Below the pieces are notes generated by a model, which did not search any database, was not told the origin of the DNA, and was given only the letters and a program-made list of their open reading frames with translations. Source: Providencia vermicola (GTDB lineage: Bacteria; Pseudomonadota; Gammaproteobacteria; Enterobacterales; Enterobacteriaceae). From it: a stretch of DNA of 64,000 nucleotides. Where the stretch lies: positions 4,157,001 through 4,221,000 of the forward strand of contig NZ_CP048796.1 of NCBI RefSeq assembly GCF_010748935.1, read 5' to 3'. Within the stretch, counting starts at the first letter, position 1; every line of letters starts with the position of its first letter. Shown here piece after piece: positions 1-11,081 of the stretch. A program made the position numbers and the translations under genes.

Positions 1-18
1 GCGAAACATAACGGGTAT

Positions 19-258
19 TTAAACTTCTTCCATTTTGCCGAGCAACCCACGCAACTTTTCTTGCCAAGTCTGCTGCTCTTGTTTCAGTTGTTCATTTTCA
101 CGTACGAGTGACTCAGTACCTGATTTCGCGTTATCGAGTTCTTGAACGAGTGCACTATTTTTATCTTTCAGTTCATCGATTTCCATTTGCAACAATGTGA
201 TTGTATCAATCGCTTGTTGGACTTTTGCTTCTAATTTCTCAAATACTTCAAATGACAT
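19..258 (-). CDS. zapB: Cell division protein ZapB
   Basis: Small cytoplasmic coiled-coil protein of 79 residues that joins the Z-ring through ZapA and helps assemble FtsZ. Nearly the whole chain shows heptad-type spacing of Leu/Ile/Val with many Glu, Lys and Gln and no Cys, as in the family. The N-terminal stretch around residues 5-30 ([14 protein letters not shown]) is almost the same as E. coli ZapB, and the length fits (about 80). A strong GGGAGG ribosome site lies about 8 bases before the ATG. It is divergent from glpF, as in E. coli, with a roughly 300 bp shared control region. Identification is secure. Confidence 0.96.
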   Translation of the reverse strand: MSFEVFEKLEAKVQQAIDTITLLQMEIDELKDKNSALVQELDNAKSGTESLVRENEQLKQEQQTWQEKLRGLLGKMEEV

Positions 259-562
259 TCTTCTAACCTCCCATGTAAGCTTTATTATCGATTGTAAGTA
301 GCATGATCCCCTGTGTCTAGTAGCTTGACTCTGATTCCCTTAATCACTTATTTTAAAACACTGGTCGGATCACATTGCAAAGGTCGATTACGTCACTATT
401 TTTGGTCGTTCTTTTTCGTTTTGGTGATGTAACACACATATTTCAATTTCGATATTTCTCGTTTGCGCTCATTAACGATAAATTTACACTATAGGTTTTC
501 ACTTTGAAGATCTTAATCTGAAAAACATTACAATAATTTTAATTTTCGTAGGATAGAAAGAT
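259..562. other. zapB-glpF divergent control region
   Basis: About 300 bp without a gene between divergent zapB and glpF. It must hold both promoters. Around 450-460 there is TTTCGATAT, which resembles one half of a GlpR operator (consensus half TGTTCGWTA), and another AACGATAAA near 474-482. Neither forms a full palindrome, so GlpR control, known for glpFK in E. coli, is only suggested. I saw no convincing full CRP site. Confidence 0.4.
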
Positions 563-1405
563 ATGAGCCAAACGACCACAACTACACTTACAGGTCAGTG
601 CATATCAGAATTTTTAGGTACTGCACTCATCGTATTCTTCGGATTAGGCTGCGTTGCTGCCGTCCGTATCGCGGGAGCACAACTCGGTCTCTGGGAAATC
701 AGTATTATTTGGGGCTTTGGTGTTGCTCTCGCTGTATATCTAACAGCCGGTATTTCCGGAGCTCACCTTAACCCAGCTGTAACCATCGCATTATGGTTAT
801 TCGCGAGTTTCGAAAGACATAAAGTTGCCCCTTATATTGTTGCGCAAATGTTAGGCGGCTTTTTTGCTGCTGCCTTAGTTTACGCCATGTACTCCCCTGT
901 ATTCATTGACTACGACCAAGTTCATCACATTGTTCGCGGCACACAAGAAAGTCTCTTTACTGCGGGTGTTTTCTCCACTTACCCAGCACCACAGCTAAGC
1001 GAAATGCATGCCTTCTTTATTGAAGTCGTTATCGCCGCGATTCTACTTTGCCTAATCTTGGCACTCACTGACGATGGTAATGGTATTCCACGCGGTCCTT
1101 TAGCACCTCTTCTAATTGGTATATTAATCGCTGTTATTGGTGGCTCTTTCGGACCACTGACAGGATTTGCCTTAAACCCAGCTCGTGATTTTGGCCCTAA
1201 AGTCGTCGCCTATTTTGCTGGTTGGGGAGACATTGCGCTCACGGGTGGCCGTGAAATTCCTTATTTTCTTGTCCCATTAATTGCTCCTATTGTAGGTGCG
1301 TTAATTGGTGCATTTGGTTATCGCATGCTGATTACTCGTCATTTACCCGGTTTCATTCATACGAAAAAAGACGAGCAATCAAAAACAGCGAGTAAAAACG
1401 TTTAA
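563..1405 (+). CDS. glpF: Glycerol facilitator (aquaglyceroporin) GlpF
   Basis: Inner-membrane channel of the MIP family that lets glycerol diffuse into the cell. The 280 residues carry the two half-helix pore motifs, NPA at 70-72 and NPAR at 205-208. The second is followed by Asp209, which is typical of glycerol channels rather than water-only aquaporins. Six hydrophobic segments are visible. The C-terminal tail (about 260-280) is polar and basic and so probably cytoplasmic. The start has GTAGGA about 10 bases upstream. glpK follows after 24 bp, so the two form an operon: GlpK traps the incoming glycerol as glycerol 3-phosphate. Confidence 0.97.
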   Translation: MSQTTTTTLTGQCISEFLGTALIVFFGLGCVAAVRIAGAQLGLWEISIIWGFGVALAVYLTAGISGAHLNPAVTIALWLFASFERHKVAPYIVAQMLGGFFAAALVYAMYSPVFIDYDQVHHIVRGTQESLFTAGVFSTYPAPQLSEMHAFFIEVVIAAILLCLILALTDDGNGIPRGPLAPLLIGILIAVIGGSFGPLTGFALNPARDFGPKVVAYFAGWGDIALTGGREIPYFLVPLIAPIVGALIGAFGYRMLITRHLPGFIHTKKDEQSKTASKNV

Positions 1406-1426
1406 TCATCACCGGAACAGGTTTAA

Positions 1427-2956
<1,530 letters not shown>

Positions 2957-2985
2957 TTTTCACGCCACGTTTCACTAACCCATAC

Positions 2986-3016
2986 AAAAAGGCAACACTT
3001 CGGTGTTGCCTTTTTT
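2986..3016 (+). terminator. Rho-independent terminator of glpFK
   Basis: Perfect stem GGCAACAC/GTGTTGCC (2991-2998 and 3003-3010) closed by a TTCG tetraloop, preceded by an A-run and followed by six T. It ends the glpFK operon. Confidence 0.93.
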
Positions 3017-3156
3017 ATATGACCGCGCCATCGATTAATTAAATAATTAGCTTATTAGTATATTAATAATAAATTAGACGCCACATTTTAATAACTTAAA
3101 ATATCCAATTGATTTTATAGGGAATAAAAGCCACTGTTCAACAACGGAGATAGGTT

Positions 3157-6100
3157 ATGGATAACCAAAAAGAGGCCGTATCTTTACCACAAGAAGAAAA
3201 AAATGAATCTGGTTTGTTAGCGTTTGTTTATGATATGGCAGATCCAAATCTCCCTGTTATGACACAATCTGTTGCCATTTCGGATTTAAGAAATAACACG
3301 ACGCCTTTAACGGCAAGGCCCTCTCAAAGCCAGTGGGTTTATGAGGGAGTACTCAATGTGCCACGGGATGGAAAATATCTCTTCATGGTTGATCAGCATA
3401 ACACACCGTTATCGCTTGAAATCAATCAGCAAAAAATCGACTTAAGCCAACAACAAATCGCTGATGGTATCACCGTCGACCATCTCAAATCAGGGGAACA
3501 ATACCCCATCCGATTTACCGCCATTACAGATGGCTTAGTGCCACAATTTCGCTTTTATTGGGATGCTGGGAATGGGTTTGAAGTGGTGCCCGACCATGTA
3601 CTTCACCACCCTCAGCATAGAGAAGCCTCTAATATAAACACAACACCTCTCGATCATCCGCAAAATGAAGCCATCAATACCATTATTGTGCATGAAGTTG
3701 AGCAAAAAAAACTACAGCTAGGCTATTACAAGAATCGTGGTCGTGTTGCGGTAATACGCGATGATTCGGCACTACTCGCTGCATTATCTCACCAAGGTCC
3801 AACCGATTCCAAGGTGGGCAATACGGCCTTTCAACTGATCAGTTGGTTAGCAGGAAAACCACGAATTGCTCATGAAAGCCGCAAAACTTACCTATTAAGT
3901 GCGGTCGATACCGAACAATTTTCTGGGTTTGATTTTCACACCAAACACAATCTATTTGTTGATAGCTTTAACTCGCCACACCATTGGCAAGATAACGACC
4001 ATCGAGCCGCAGAGCAACTAGCAGATGCCCTACTCCCCAGTGGTGAATGGCATCGCCATTATGACATCGTCGTATTACCAGCAAATGCGAATCAACAACA
4101 AGTGGCGTTAATCCGCCATTGGATGGAGCTGACTGGCGGCAGTGTTTTTATTTTACACAGCCCAACTCATCATGTTCCCAGCCTAGCCATTCAACAATTA
4201 ATCAGTGACATTCATCCTCAACAAAACCATGAAGAACATGTCACCATTCCAGCGGTCACCCTTAAGAGAAAGGGATTACAAGTGACCGTAAGTGACTGGG
4301 ATCCGCTGACTAACGAAACAACGCGAGTTGCAGAATATATGCTCTCTGCAAACTCAAATGATCCCCTACCTGCTCGTAGCCGACCAACTCAATGGCTATT
4401 TAGTGGTGTAGTCACGGCACCTGAAGATGGTGACTTATGGTTAACCAGCAGAGGTTCAGAGCCCTTCTCTTATCAAATAAACTCAGTCAGCCACATTCAG
4501 GACCCTGAAAGCAATCAAGTTCATAATATAAAATCAAGTGAAAGCTACCCTATTCAAGCCACAATAATGACGCAGGGGGAAGTGCCTCACTTCGCACTTT
4601 ATTGGCAATTAGCTTGTCATGGTGAAGACTATAAACCGGTTCCTGATGACGCCTTAGAGTATGACACCGCTGACGTTCAAGTGAGTTCAGACCCTATTCC
4701 GACAATAACCGAACCTTCATTAAGGCAATCTCATTATCAGCAAACCATTCAGTTGCCTTCAACATCAATAAATACGCTGAATTTAACGGAAGAAATGCTT
4801 GCTCAAACTGAGTACTTTTCACTCACGCTACACACGGCTGAAGCCACGACGCCCTTTATCTTAGAAGATATCCCTCTGTCATCTCACCCTTCATGGCAAT
4901 CATTAGTACAAGAAATAGAACAACACATTAATCAGCGGATCACCGACCACGTGGACACAATGGTATCCGTCAGATATCAAAATAATCATATTATTATTCA
5001 AGGTGATGATGTTTATTTTACTCAATTTCAACTGAAACAAAATCGACCAACCGCCCATATATCCATCAATCCCACACACATAGCATCGACAGAGGATGAA
5101 AATGGCACGACACACACCTTCAAACTGTATGCGAATAGCCTGAAAGAATTAACACATCTTTCTTTATCACTGGCAGGCGAAACGGACAAGCGTGTACATT
5201 TGCTAAAGAGTGAATTTAAATCGCCTGACTTACCGATCACATCATCCGAGCAATTTGTTGCACAATTACAGCATTATCTACGGTCCCAAGCGCAGACCCA
5301 ATCGCTGCATGTAAGCTATGATGAAAATCAGCAGGTGCTATCTCTCTTCGACCCATTAAAGCGTTCCCTTGAAAACTTCAATTTGGGTTTGCAACATCAG
5401 ACATTGCCTTTTGTTATCGCTGAAAATCATAGAGAAGAAGCCGCCTCTTTGGTCATCGGAGCAATAACGGGAAAATTGCCTACTCACCCAGATGTTATTG
5501 AATACCGTTTACTTGAGGAGCCAACATTTGGCAAGGTCAGACTCAACCATCAAACAGGTGAATGGCTCTATCAGGCAAATAGCGATAGCCCTTTTTCAGG
5601 GAGCGATCAATTTGACTTTATGGCCATTTTGAAAAATGGCCAATATTCCGCCCCCATGTCGATTCAACTACAATCAGACGATGCCCCTGTGACAAACTAC
5701 CCGGGGAAAAGAGTCTTTACACTACCTGATCCGATCTACCATGAGCCTGCTGCGCGTGGCAATCACGTACCGGTAGATATGCAAGTTCACACCATCCAGC
5801 TCGCACAGACCCATTTACAAAGCCCCGATGCCCCCTATTTCGTACTCACGGCCAATCGTTGGGCATTATTAAAAGTTGATATCACAAGCCCATCCTCCGC
5901 GAATGCGCCAGACATTACCGCAGTCGTGATGGATAAAGATGACCAAGAAATTGGGCGAATTCGTTTAACTGGACCAGAAAATTTACCTCAGCAATTACCT
6001 GTTATTCCAAATACGCCAACCATAAAAAGCCATGAGCTGCATCAGCAGAGTTATACGGCTCCGCTTCAAGGTCAATGGATACAACCGGGTATGAAATTGC

Positions 6101-8208
6101 AATTATTGGTAGGTGATACCCCGGTGGTGATGCCGTACACCGATCACCACGGTATCTTTACTCCCCAAATTAGCACAAGCAATGACATGGTTTCGCGTGT
6201 CACGAACCATAGCCTTTATCGTCATGGACAAGGTGTTTATGCCTATTCCCCCCTGAGCTGGGGGATGGAAGCCGCAGCCAAGCTGCCCACTAACGCATTT
6301 ACCTTATATAGTTACCCAGCTTTGTCGCAGTTTTTACCTCTCGAGCCACAAATCACACATCGCGCAGCACTTTTTATGCCGACCTATGATAGGTTAAGCG
6401 GCCTTTATCCTCATCACAGCGAACAAATTTCTTGGGGTTCCCATCGCAGCATCGAAACCAGTCGAACAAATGGACTTGATAGTGACTTTAATTACTATTC
6501 ACTGACTCCGACAGGCGTGAGTAGCCTACTTGGCTTAGCATGGAAAAACCAAGGTAGTGGTGTCGCTTATGCCAATGTCATGTGGCACGAAGTGTATGGA
6601 CATGGATTTGGTCTGCACCATACTACGGAGCCTAGCACGGCTTACCCATTTGATAAGAAACACAACGGCTTCAACATCGCATTTGACCAACAGGCACAGT
6701 CATATATGACTTACAAGTACATCAATGCGTATACAGGCCAAGTGGCTGAAGTGTTGCCTATGTTATATCCTTACCTAAGTGATGCAGGCCATGATATTTT
6801 TAATGCATTCACTTCCCACTCCGATTATTTTACTCAGCGTATACAACAATTTCTGAGACAAAAATTACGCTGGCAGCCAAACGCTCTAGAAGGTGAAGAT
6901 ATTGAAGATCATGGTTTCGCTGGTGACGGTTATTATCAGCGTTGGTCAGATAATAGTCATCAATGGGAGACACTCACGGAAGATAATTTCGCGCAGTTTT
7001 ACCCAACGAGTTCTCCCTATGAATTAGCCCATCAACGAGATGTCCCTGTCTATTGGATCAATGCTTCAATCTTAACCATGCCAAATGGTCAGCTTCACCC
7101 CTATAGCACGCTCAAGCCAATACGAACACGTGGTCACCTACCAGCGCCATACCATAATTTAATCACAGCAACAGGTCGGCCTTACAGTGACGACATGCAC
7201 TATGCACTTAAAGTGACCTACGCGACTCAATATGGTCTATTGACCGAACATCTACAAGCGGTCACGGACTTAACAACAATCAACCTCAATCTTCCTGACA
7301 AAGGGGAACTCGTCAAACTTGAATTAGCCAAAATCAATACCGATAAACAACTCGATAAGCCCATTTATACCTACAACAACCCCAATGCTTTGGCAAACCG
7401 CCTATTTAGCCAGTGGGATAGCACATCCCCGACTCCTCAGCTGACGCTCGATGACTATTGGCAAGGCAGTAAACTATTTTGGTCAGCAACAGACACCGCG
7501 TTGATTGATATGTCCACTGGAAAAATCGACAAACAGAAAATAACTCAAGACAGTGTGTTATGTGCTATTTGGGTGAAAGATGGGCAGCGGCAAAAACAAT
7601 ATTTTTCATTACGTGATCCGTGGGGAGAACATGCCTTACCTCACGGTGTGCACACATTTTCACCCATCAATCACTTAGAGCAGGTTATCGATAAATATGT
7701 AACGCCAATAGCTTATGATGTTGAATCAGAGAGTTTACTGCTGTCTGATGCCTATATTAATCAAACCGTGGATATCTCAGCGATGCAACTGCCAGAAGGA
7801 CAATACACTTATTGGCTAACCTTACTGCTGGATGATGGCTCAGGGCAAATTCAAGAGCAAGTTCCCCAAGAGCAATGGATGATATCACGACAGGGAGAGC
7901 AATTATCGATTATCGGCAATATCGACAGTACACCCAAATTAACTATCACAGGGCTTAAGGTTTATATCGATAGGCACTTACAAGACGATATTCATCCTAA
8001 TACATTAATATTAAACCAAAATACATCCATACCGCTCAGTGAGAATACTCAGTGGCTAGATTACAATCGGCCCGTTGTTTTTAATCAGCGAGATCAACAC
8101 ATTGATTTGATTGCTGCGATGGATAACACACCGCTGCATATGCGTGTAGAAAACGACACACTGTGGTCAGCTAGCACCAAGAATTTTTCTGCGCCTTTAA
8201 CTCTCTAA
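3157..8208 (+). CDS. Very large M66 (StcE/TagA)-like metalloprotease with PA14-like repeats
   Basis: A 1683-residue protein. Residues about 10-150 and 375-510 are two related beta-rich modules (each with SQWVYEG or TQWLFSG, then FRFYWD or FALYWQ) resembling PA14/GLEYA carbohydrate-binding domains. About 755-845 is a cadherin/Ig-like module (VRLNHQTGEWLYQ). Residues about 880-1400 resemble peptidase M66, the family of the mucin protease StcE and Vibrio TagA. The putative zinc site is HEVYGHGFGLHH at 1144-1155. Its second part fits the family H-x2-G-x2-H pattern, but there are three residues, not two, between the Glu and the next His. No Sec signal peptide is visible at the N-terminus (polar MDNQKEAVSL), although StcE is exported. 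AACGGAGATAGG precedes the ATG. It is a single-gene unit with hairpins on both sides. Function by homology is mucin or glycoprotein cleavage; activity and export route are open. Confidence 0.72.
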   Translation: MDNQKEAVSLPQEEKNESGLLAFVYDMADPNLPVMTQSVAISDLRNNTTPLTARPSQSQWVYEGVLNVPRDGKYLFMVDQHNTPLSLEINQQKIDLSQQQIADGITVDHLKSGEQYPIRFTAITDGLVPQFRFYWDAGNGFEVVPDHVLHHPQHREASNINTTPLDHPQNEAINTIIVHEVEQKKLQLGYYKNRGRVAVIRDDSALLAALSHQGPTDSKVGNTAFQLISWLAGKPRIAHESRKTYLLSAVDTEQFSGFDFHTKHNLFVDSFNSPHHWQDNDHRAAEQLADALLPSGEWHRHYDIVVLPANANQQQVALIRHWMELTGGSVFILHSPTHHVPSLAIQQLISDIHPQQNHEEHVTIPAVTLKRKGLQVTVSDWDPLTNETTRVAEYMLSANSNDPLPARSRPTQWLFSGVVTAPEDGDLWLTSRGSEPFSYQINSVSHIQDPESNQVHNIKSSESYPIQATIMTQGEVPHFALYWQLACHGEDYKPVPDDALEYDTADVQVSSDPIPTITEPSLRQSHYQQTIQLPSTSINTLNLTEEMLAQTEYFSLTLHTAEATTPFILEDIPLSSHPSWQSLVQEIEQHINQRITDHVDTMVSVRYQNNHIIIQGDDVYFTQFQLKQNRPTAHISINPTHIASTEDENGTTHTFKLYANSLKELTHLSLSLAGETDKRVHLLKSEFKSPDLPITSSEQFVAQLQHYLRSQAQTQSLHVSYDENQQVLSLFDPLKRSLENFNLGLQHQTLPFVIAENHREEAASLVIGAITGKLPTHPDVIEYRLLEEPTFGKVRLNHQTGEWLYQANSDSPFSGSDQFDFMAILKNGQYSAPMSIQLQSDDAPVTNYPGKRVFTLPDPIYHEPAARGNHVPVDMQVHTIQLAQTHLQSPDAPYFVLTANRWALLKVDITSPSSANAPDITAVVMDKDDQEIGRIRLTGPENLPQQLPVIPNTPTIKSHELHQQSYTAPLQGQWIQPGMKLQLLVGDTPVVMPYTDHHGIFTPQISTSNDMVSRVTNHSLYRHGQGVYAYSPLSWGMEAAAKLPTNAFTLYSYPALSQFLPLEPQITHRAALFMPTYDRLSGLYPHHSEQISWGSHRSIETSRTNGLDSDFNYYSLTPTGVSSLLGLAWKNQGSGVAYANVMWHEVYGHGFGLHHTTEPSTAYPFDKKHNGFNIAFDQQAQSYMTYKYINAYTGQVAEVLPMLYPYLSDAGHDIFNAFTSHSDYFTQRIQQFLRQKLRWQPNALEGEDIEDHGFAGDGYYQRWSDNSHQWETLTEDNFAQFYPTSSPYELAHQRDVPVYWINASILTMPNGQLHPYSTLKPIRTRGHLPAPYHNLITATGRPYSDDMHYALKVTYATQYGLLTEHLQAVTDLTTINLNLPDKGELVKLELAKINTDKQLDKPIYTYNNPNALANRLFSQWDSTSPTPQLTLDDYWQGSKLFWSATDTALIDMSTGKIDKQKITQDSVLCAIWVKDGQRQKQYFSLRDPWGEHALPHGVHTFSPINHLEQVIDKYVTPIAYDVESESLLLSDAYINQTVDISAMQLPEGQYTYWLTLLLDDGSGQIQEQVPQEQWMISRQGEQLSIIGNIDSTPKLTITGLKVYIDRHLQDDIHPNTLILNQNTSIPLSENTQWLDYNRPVVFNQRDQHIDLIAAMDNTPLHMRVENDTLWSASTKNFSAPLTL

Positions 8209-8214
8209 GCTAGA

Positions 8215-8239
8215 GCAGGCGGTATTGCGTACCGCCTGC
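8215..8239. terminator. Hairpin between convergent M66-like gene and emrD
   Basis: Perfect 10 bp stem GCAGGCGGTA/TACCGCCTGC with a 5-base loop, lying between two convergent stop codons. There is no clear T-run on either side, so it may work as a bidirectional terminator only weakly. Confidence 0.6.
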
Positions 8240-8248
8240 AACTGAGGA

Positions 8249-9433
8249 TTATACCGTATGTTCAGTCCTATCCATGCGATGTGCTAATGGCAGCCAACAC
8301 AATAAAACAAGTACTGACATCAAGAACATTAATAACCCTAAACTAAACTGCCCATTTTGGGGTAATAACGCGGACACCCAAGTTGCTATGCCGGATCCCA
8401 CATTTTGCATACCGCCGACTAAGGCGCCCGCCGCCCCCGCTAAATAGGGAAAAGGTTCCATGGCCCCCGTTGTAGCAAGCGGGAATAACATACCCGCACC
8501 AAAGAAAAAGACAGAAGCCGGTACCAGTAAAGTCCAGATATTCATTGTGCCAAACCAACCAGGGATCCACATCATTAAGCCAGCTATCAGACAGCAAATG
8601 ACCGATTGCCACATTAACTGATAAAAACTTTTACCATCACGCCCTGCATACCAAGCCCCAAAGAACGCCGCTGGAATAGGAATAATGAATAAAATACTGA
8701 CAGTAATACTGTTAAGGCCCAGTACGCCGCCCATCAACACTCCGCTACTCGCCTCGAAAACGGCAATACCCGCTAATGCGCCAATCAACATGATTAAATA
8801 AGACACAAAAGAACCCGTTGATAATAATTGACGGTATGAAGTGAGCATTTTGTGTTTTTCTGGTGAAACAGGTCTTGTTTCAGGCAACCAGCGATACATG
8901 CTTAACAGTACAGTGGCGCCTAATACAAATAAGAAAATATAACACGCATGCCAGCCCCAGAAGTGGGCTAATAAGCCCCCAAACATCGGTGCCACTAAAG
9001 GACTCACTAATACACCCATATTTAATAAGCTATTCGCATAGCGTAATGAAGTGCCTTTATAAAGATCGCGAGGCATGGTACGAACCATAACACCGGCGAC
9101 GCCAGTTCCCAGACCTTGCAAACCACTCGCGAGCACTAAAATATCCAGTGTAGGCGCAAAAATAGCCAGTAACGTTGAGAGTAAAAAGATCACCATTCCC
9201 ACTAAAATCACGGGACGGCGACCAATTCGGTCTGACAACGGCCCATAGATCAGCTGAGAAAAACCATAAGTAAAGAGATAGGCCGCCATGACGCGTTGCA
9301 CAGAGCCGGACGGTTGTCCAAAATACACGGCAATATCCGCAATGACAGGTACATAAACCGTCTGCGTCATCTGCCCCACTGCCGCTAAAGCAATCAGCAA
9401 GATCAGTAAATTAAAATTTTCCAGTTTTCTCAT
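8249..9433 (-). CDS. emrD: Multidrug efflux MFS transporter EmrD
   Basis: Inner-membrane proton-driven drug exporter of the DHA1 class with 394 residues and 12 hydrophobic segments. The N-terminal region (VGQMTQTVYVPVIADIA) and the loop 2-3 motif GPLSDRIGRRPVIL (about 64-77) are very close to E. coli EmrD, which exports uncouplers and detergents. It is convergent with the M66-like gene and divergent from fpr across about 390 bp. In E. coli emrD sits elsewhere, so its place between glpK and fpr is a rearrangement. The EmrD subgroup is well supported; the substrate range is inferred. Confidence 0.92.
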   Translation of the reverse strand: MRKLENFNLLILLIALAAVGQMTQTVYVPVIADIAVYFGQPSGSVQRVMAAYLFTYGFSQLIYGPLSDRIGRRPVILVGMVIFLLSTLLAIFAPTLDILVLASGLQGLGTGVAGVMVRTMPRDLYKGTSLRYANSLLNMGVLVSPLVAPMFGGLLAHFWGWHACYIFLFVLGATVLLSMYRWLPETRPVSPEKHKMLTSYRQLLSTGSFVSYLIMLIGALAGIAVFEASSGVLMGGVLGLNSITVSILFIIPIPAAFFGAWYAGRDGKSFYQLMWQSVICCLIAGLMMWIPGWFGTMNIWTLLVPASVFFFGAGMLFPLATTGAMEPFPYLAGAAGALVGGMQNVGSGIATWVSALLPQNGQFSLGLLMFLMSVLVLLCWLPLAHRMDRTEHTV

Positions 9434-9823
9434 TTTCTTCTCAAACTAATTTTATCATCCTGAGCGCACAGCCTAGCTGTGTCATTAGACACAAATAACA
9501 TGAAAGCTTTATTTCAGGGGAACACCCCAGAGTGTTATCGATTGTTTTATTTGATAAAGCAGCCGTTATCCCATCGTTAGCTGCTGCGCGACTAAGATAA
9601 CAAATTGAATTTTTTTTTCGAGATAGGATAGCATTTTAATTAGCATGCCAACGTCAGCAAAATTCGCCACATATGGCAATAAAACTGTACATTAAATTTA
9701 GCAGTGCACCATTTAAAAGAATAATTCACTGGAACACTTTATCGATAAGCGCAAATAGTAAACTGATTTAGTATGAAACTCTGATAAGTCGCAAAGCTGA
9801 AAAAAATTCAGAGGTGAAAATTT
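9434..9823. promoter_or_regulatory. emrD-fpr divergent region with a possible SoxS/MarA box
   Basis: Gene-free stretch holding the promoters of emrD and fpr. At 9703-9721 on the + strand, AGTGCACCATTTA keeps the GCAC-x2-W-x2-R core of the MarA/SoxS/Rob box but misses several flanking bases. E. coli fpr is SoxRS-controlled, which makes the match worth noting, yet it is weak. A small inverted repeat AGCAGC/GCTGCT lies near 9560-9586. Confidence 0.3.
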
Positions 9824-10570
9824 ATGGCCAATTGGGTTAACGGAACTGTTATTGAAGCAAAATTTTGGACCGAGTCACTCTTTAGCTTAGTCATCAATGC
9901 CCCCATTAAACCTTTTATCGCTGGTCAATTTGCAAAACTTGCCTTGGAAATCGAGGGAGAACGTGTACAACGCGCCTACTCTTACGTCAATGCTCCCAGC
10001 GATGATCGACTTGAATTCTACTTTGTCGTCGTCCCTAACGGGAAATTAAGCCCTAAACTTGCCCAATTGCGTGTAGGAGATACACTGCAAGTCACTGATG
10101 AGGCGTCTGGTTTCTTTATTTTGGATGAGATCCCTGACTGCCAGCATCTTTGGATGCTCTCAACGGGCACAGCAATAGGTCCTTTTCTCTCTATCTTACA
10201 AGAAGGTAAGGATCTTGAGCGTTTTGAAAAAATTATCCTTTTACATGCCGTCCGCTATCAAAAAGACCTAAGTTATCTTCCTTTAATGAAACAGCTAGCC
10301 GAGCGCTACCCAGAAAAGCTCCATTTGGTGACCGTTGTCAGCCGCGAGCAGTGTGAAGGCGCTTTATATGGGCGAGTGCCTGCATTAATTGAAAACCAGA
10401 TGCTCGAAAACGTTACAGGAGTTTCCCTTGATGCTGCTAGCAGCCACGTAATGCTATGTGGTAACCCTGAAATGGTTAAAGACACACGAGAAGTACTGAT
10501 AAAAACCCGTGATATGCGCAAACATTTACGCCGTAAACCGGGTCATATCAGCAGTGAGCAATATTGGTAG
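9824..10570 (+). CDS. fpr: Ferredoxin/flavodoxin-NADP+ reductase Fpr
   Basis: Soluble FAD enzyme passing electrons from NADPH to flavodoxin or ferredoxin for oxidative-stress repair, Fe-S enzymes and radical-SAM systems. At 248 residues it is the size of E. coli Fpr and very similar along its length. The FAD-binding RAYS motif is at 50-53, the NADP-binding LSTGTAIGPFLS in the middle (about 111-122), and MLCGNPEMV near the end. The C-terminus ends in YW, as in E. coli, where the last Trp stacks on the flavin. It has its own promoter region and a terminator shared with convergent yiiR. Confidence 0.97.
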   Translation: MANWVNGTVIEAKFWTESLFSLVINAPIKPFIAGQFAKLALEIEGERVQRAYSYVNAPSDDRLEFYFVVVPNGKLSPKLAQLRVGDTLQVTDEASGFFILDEIPDCQHLWMLSTGTAIGPFLSILQEGKDLERFEKIILLHAVRYQKDLSYLPLMKQLAERYPEKLHLVTVVSREQCEGALYGRVPALIENQMLENVTGVSLDAASSHVMLCGNPEMVKDTREVLIKTRDMRKHLRRKPGHISSEQYW

Positions 10571-10579
10571 TCATCCTAA

Positions 10580-10608
10580 GATCCCCTTAATGCGTGATAT
10601 AGGGGATC
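10580..10608. terminator. Terminator between fpr and yiiR
   Basis: Inverted repeat GATCCCC/GGGGATC (10580-10586 and 10602-10608) spanning the end of the convergent yiiR gene. Probably bidirectional. Confidence 0.6.
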
Positions 10609-11029
10609 AAGAAAGATAATCAACAGGTTGTGTTTTTTTGCCGTATTGATTTTCAGAATCCATCCCGACAAAAACACCACAGTCTAATAACATAATCATG
10701 GCGATTAAAAGAGGTAAAAAACGCCCAATTCCCCATTGCCAAACAGGTGCTAATTGGCTGACATCCATGGAAAACAAGGCAAATGCAAGAATAATTAATG
10801 CAAACCAGCCGCCGGGTTTTCCTCTATCATGTAGACGTTTGGTAAAAATTGCCGCTAACGGGTATAGCAACAATACAAACAACACGATCACTACGATTTC
10901 AGGTAAGCGCAATGCATTTTGCAAAAGCACAATAACCGTCATTAAAATAAAGCATAAGGCGATGCCCGCCCAAAAAGGTCGACGACCTATTCGCCCTTTG
11001 AAGGAGAAGGCCCATTGTTGTAATGTCAT
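10607..11029 (-). CDS. yiiR: DUF805 inner-membrane protein YiiR
   Basis: Small membrane protein of 140 residues in the DUF805 family, function unknown. It shows the family signature SFKGRIGRRPFW near residues 8-19, then four hydrophobic segments, and RLHDRGKPGGW about residues 64-74, the conserved polar motif. The frame is open for another 52 codons upstream, but that part overlaps divergent yiiQ and does not look like protein. The ATG at 11029 gives the family N-terminus (MTLQQWAFSFKG). It is convergent with fpr and divergent from yiiQ, the same arrangement as in E. coli. Confidence 0.87.
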   Translation of the reverse strand: MTLQQWAFSFKGRIGRRPFWAGIALCFILMTVIVLLQNALRLPEIVVIVLFVLLLYPLAAIFTKRLHDRGKPGGWFALIILAFALFSMDVSQLAPVWQWGIGRFLPLLIAMIMLLDCGVFVGMDSENQYGKKTQPVDYLS

Positions 11030-11081
11030 TACACCAGATCCTGATACACTATTAAAAACCCTAAAATGAGTGGCAAAACAA

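Noticed and set aside
10698-11069. Plus-strand frame of 123 codons opposite yiiR
   Set aside because: Antisense shadow of the DUF805 gene; basic composition without domain features.
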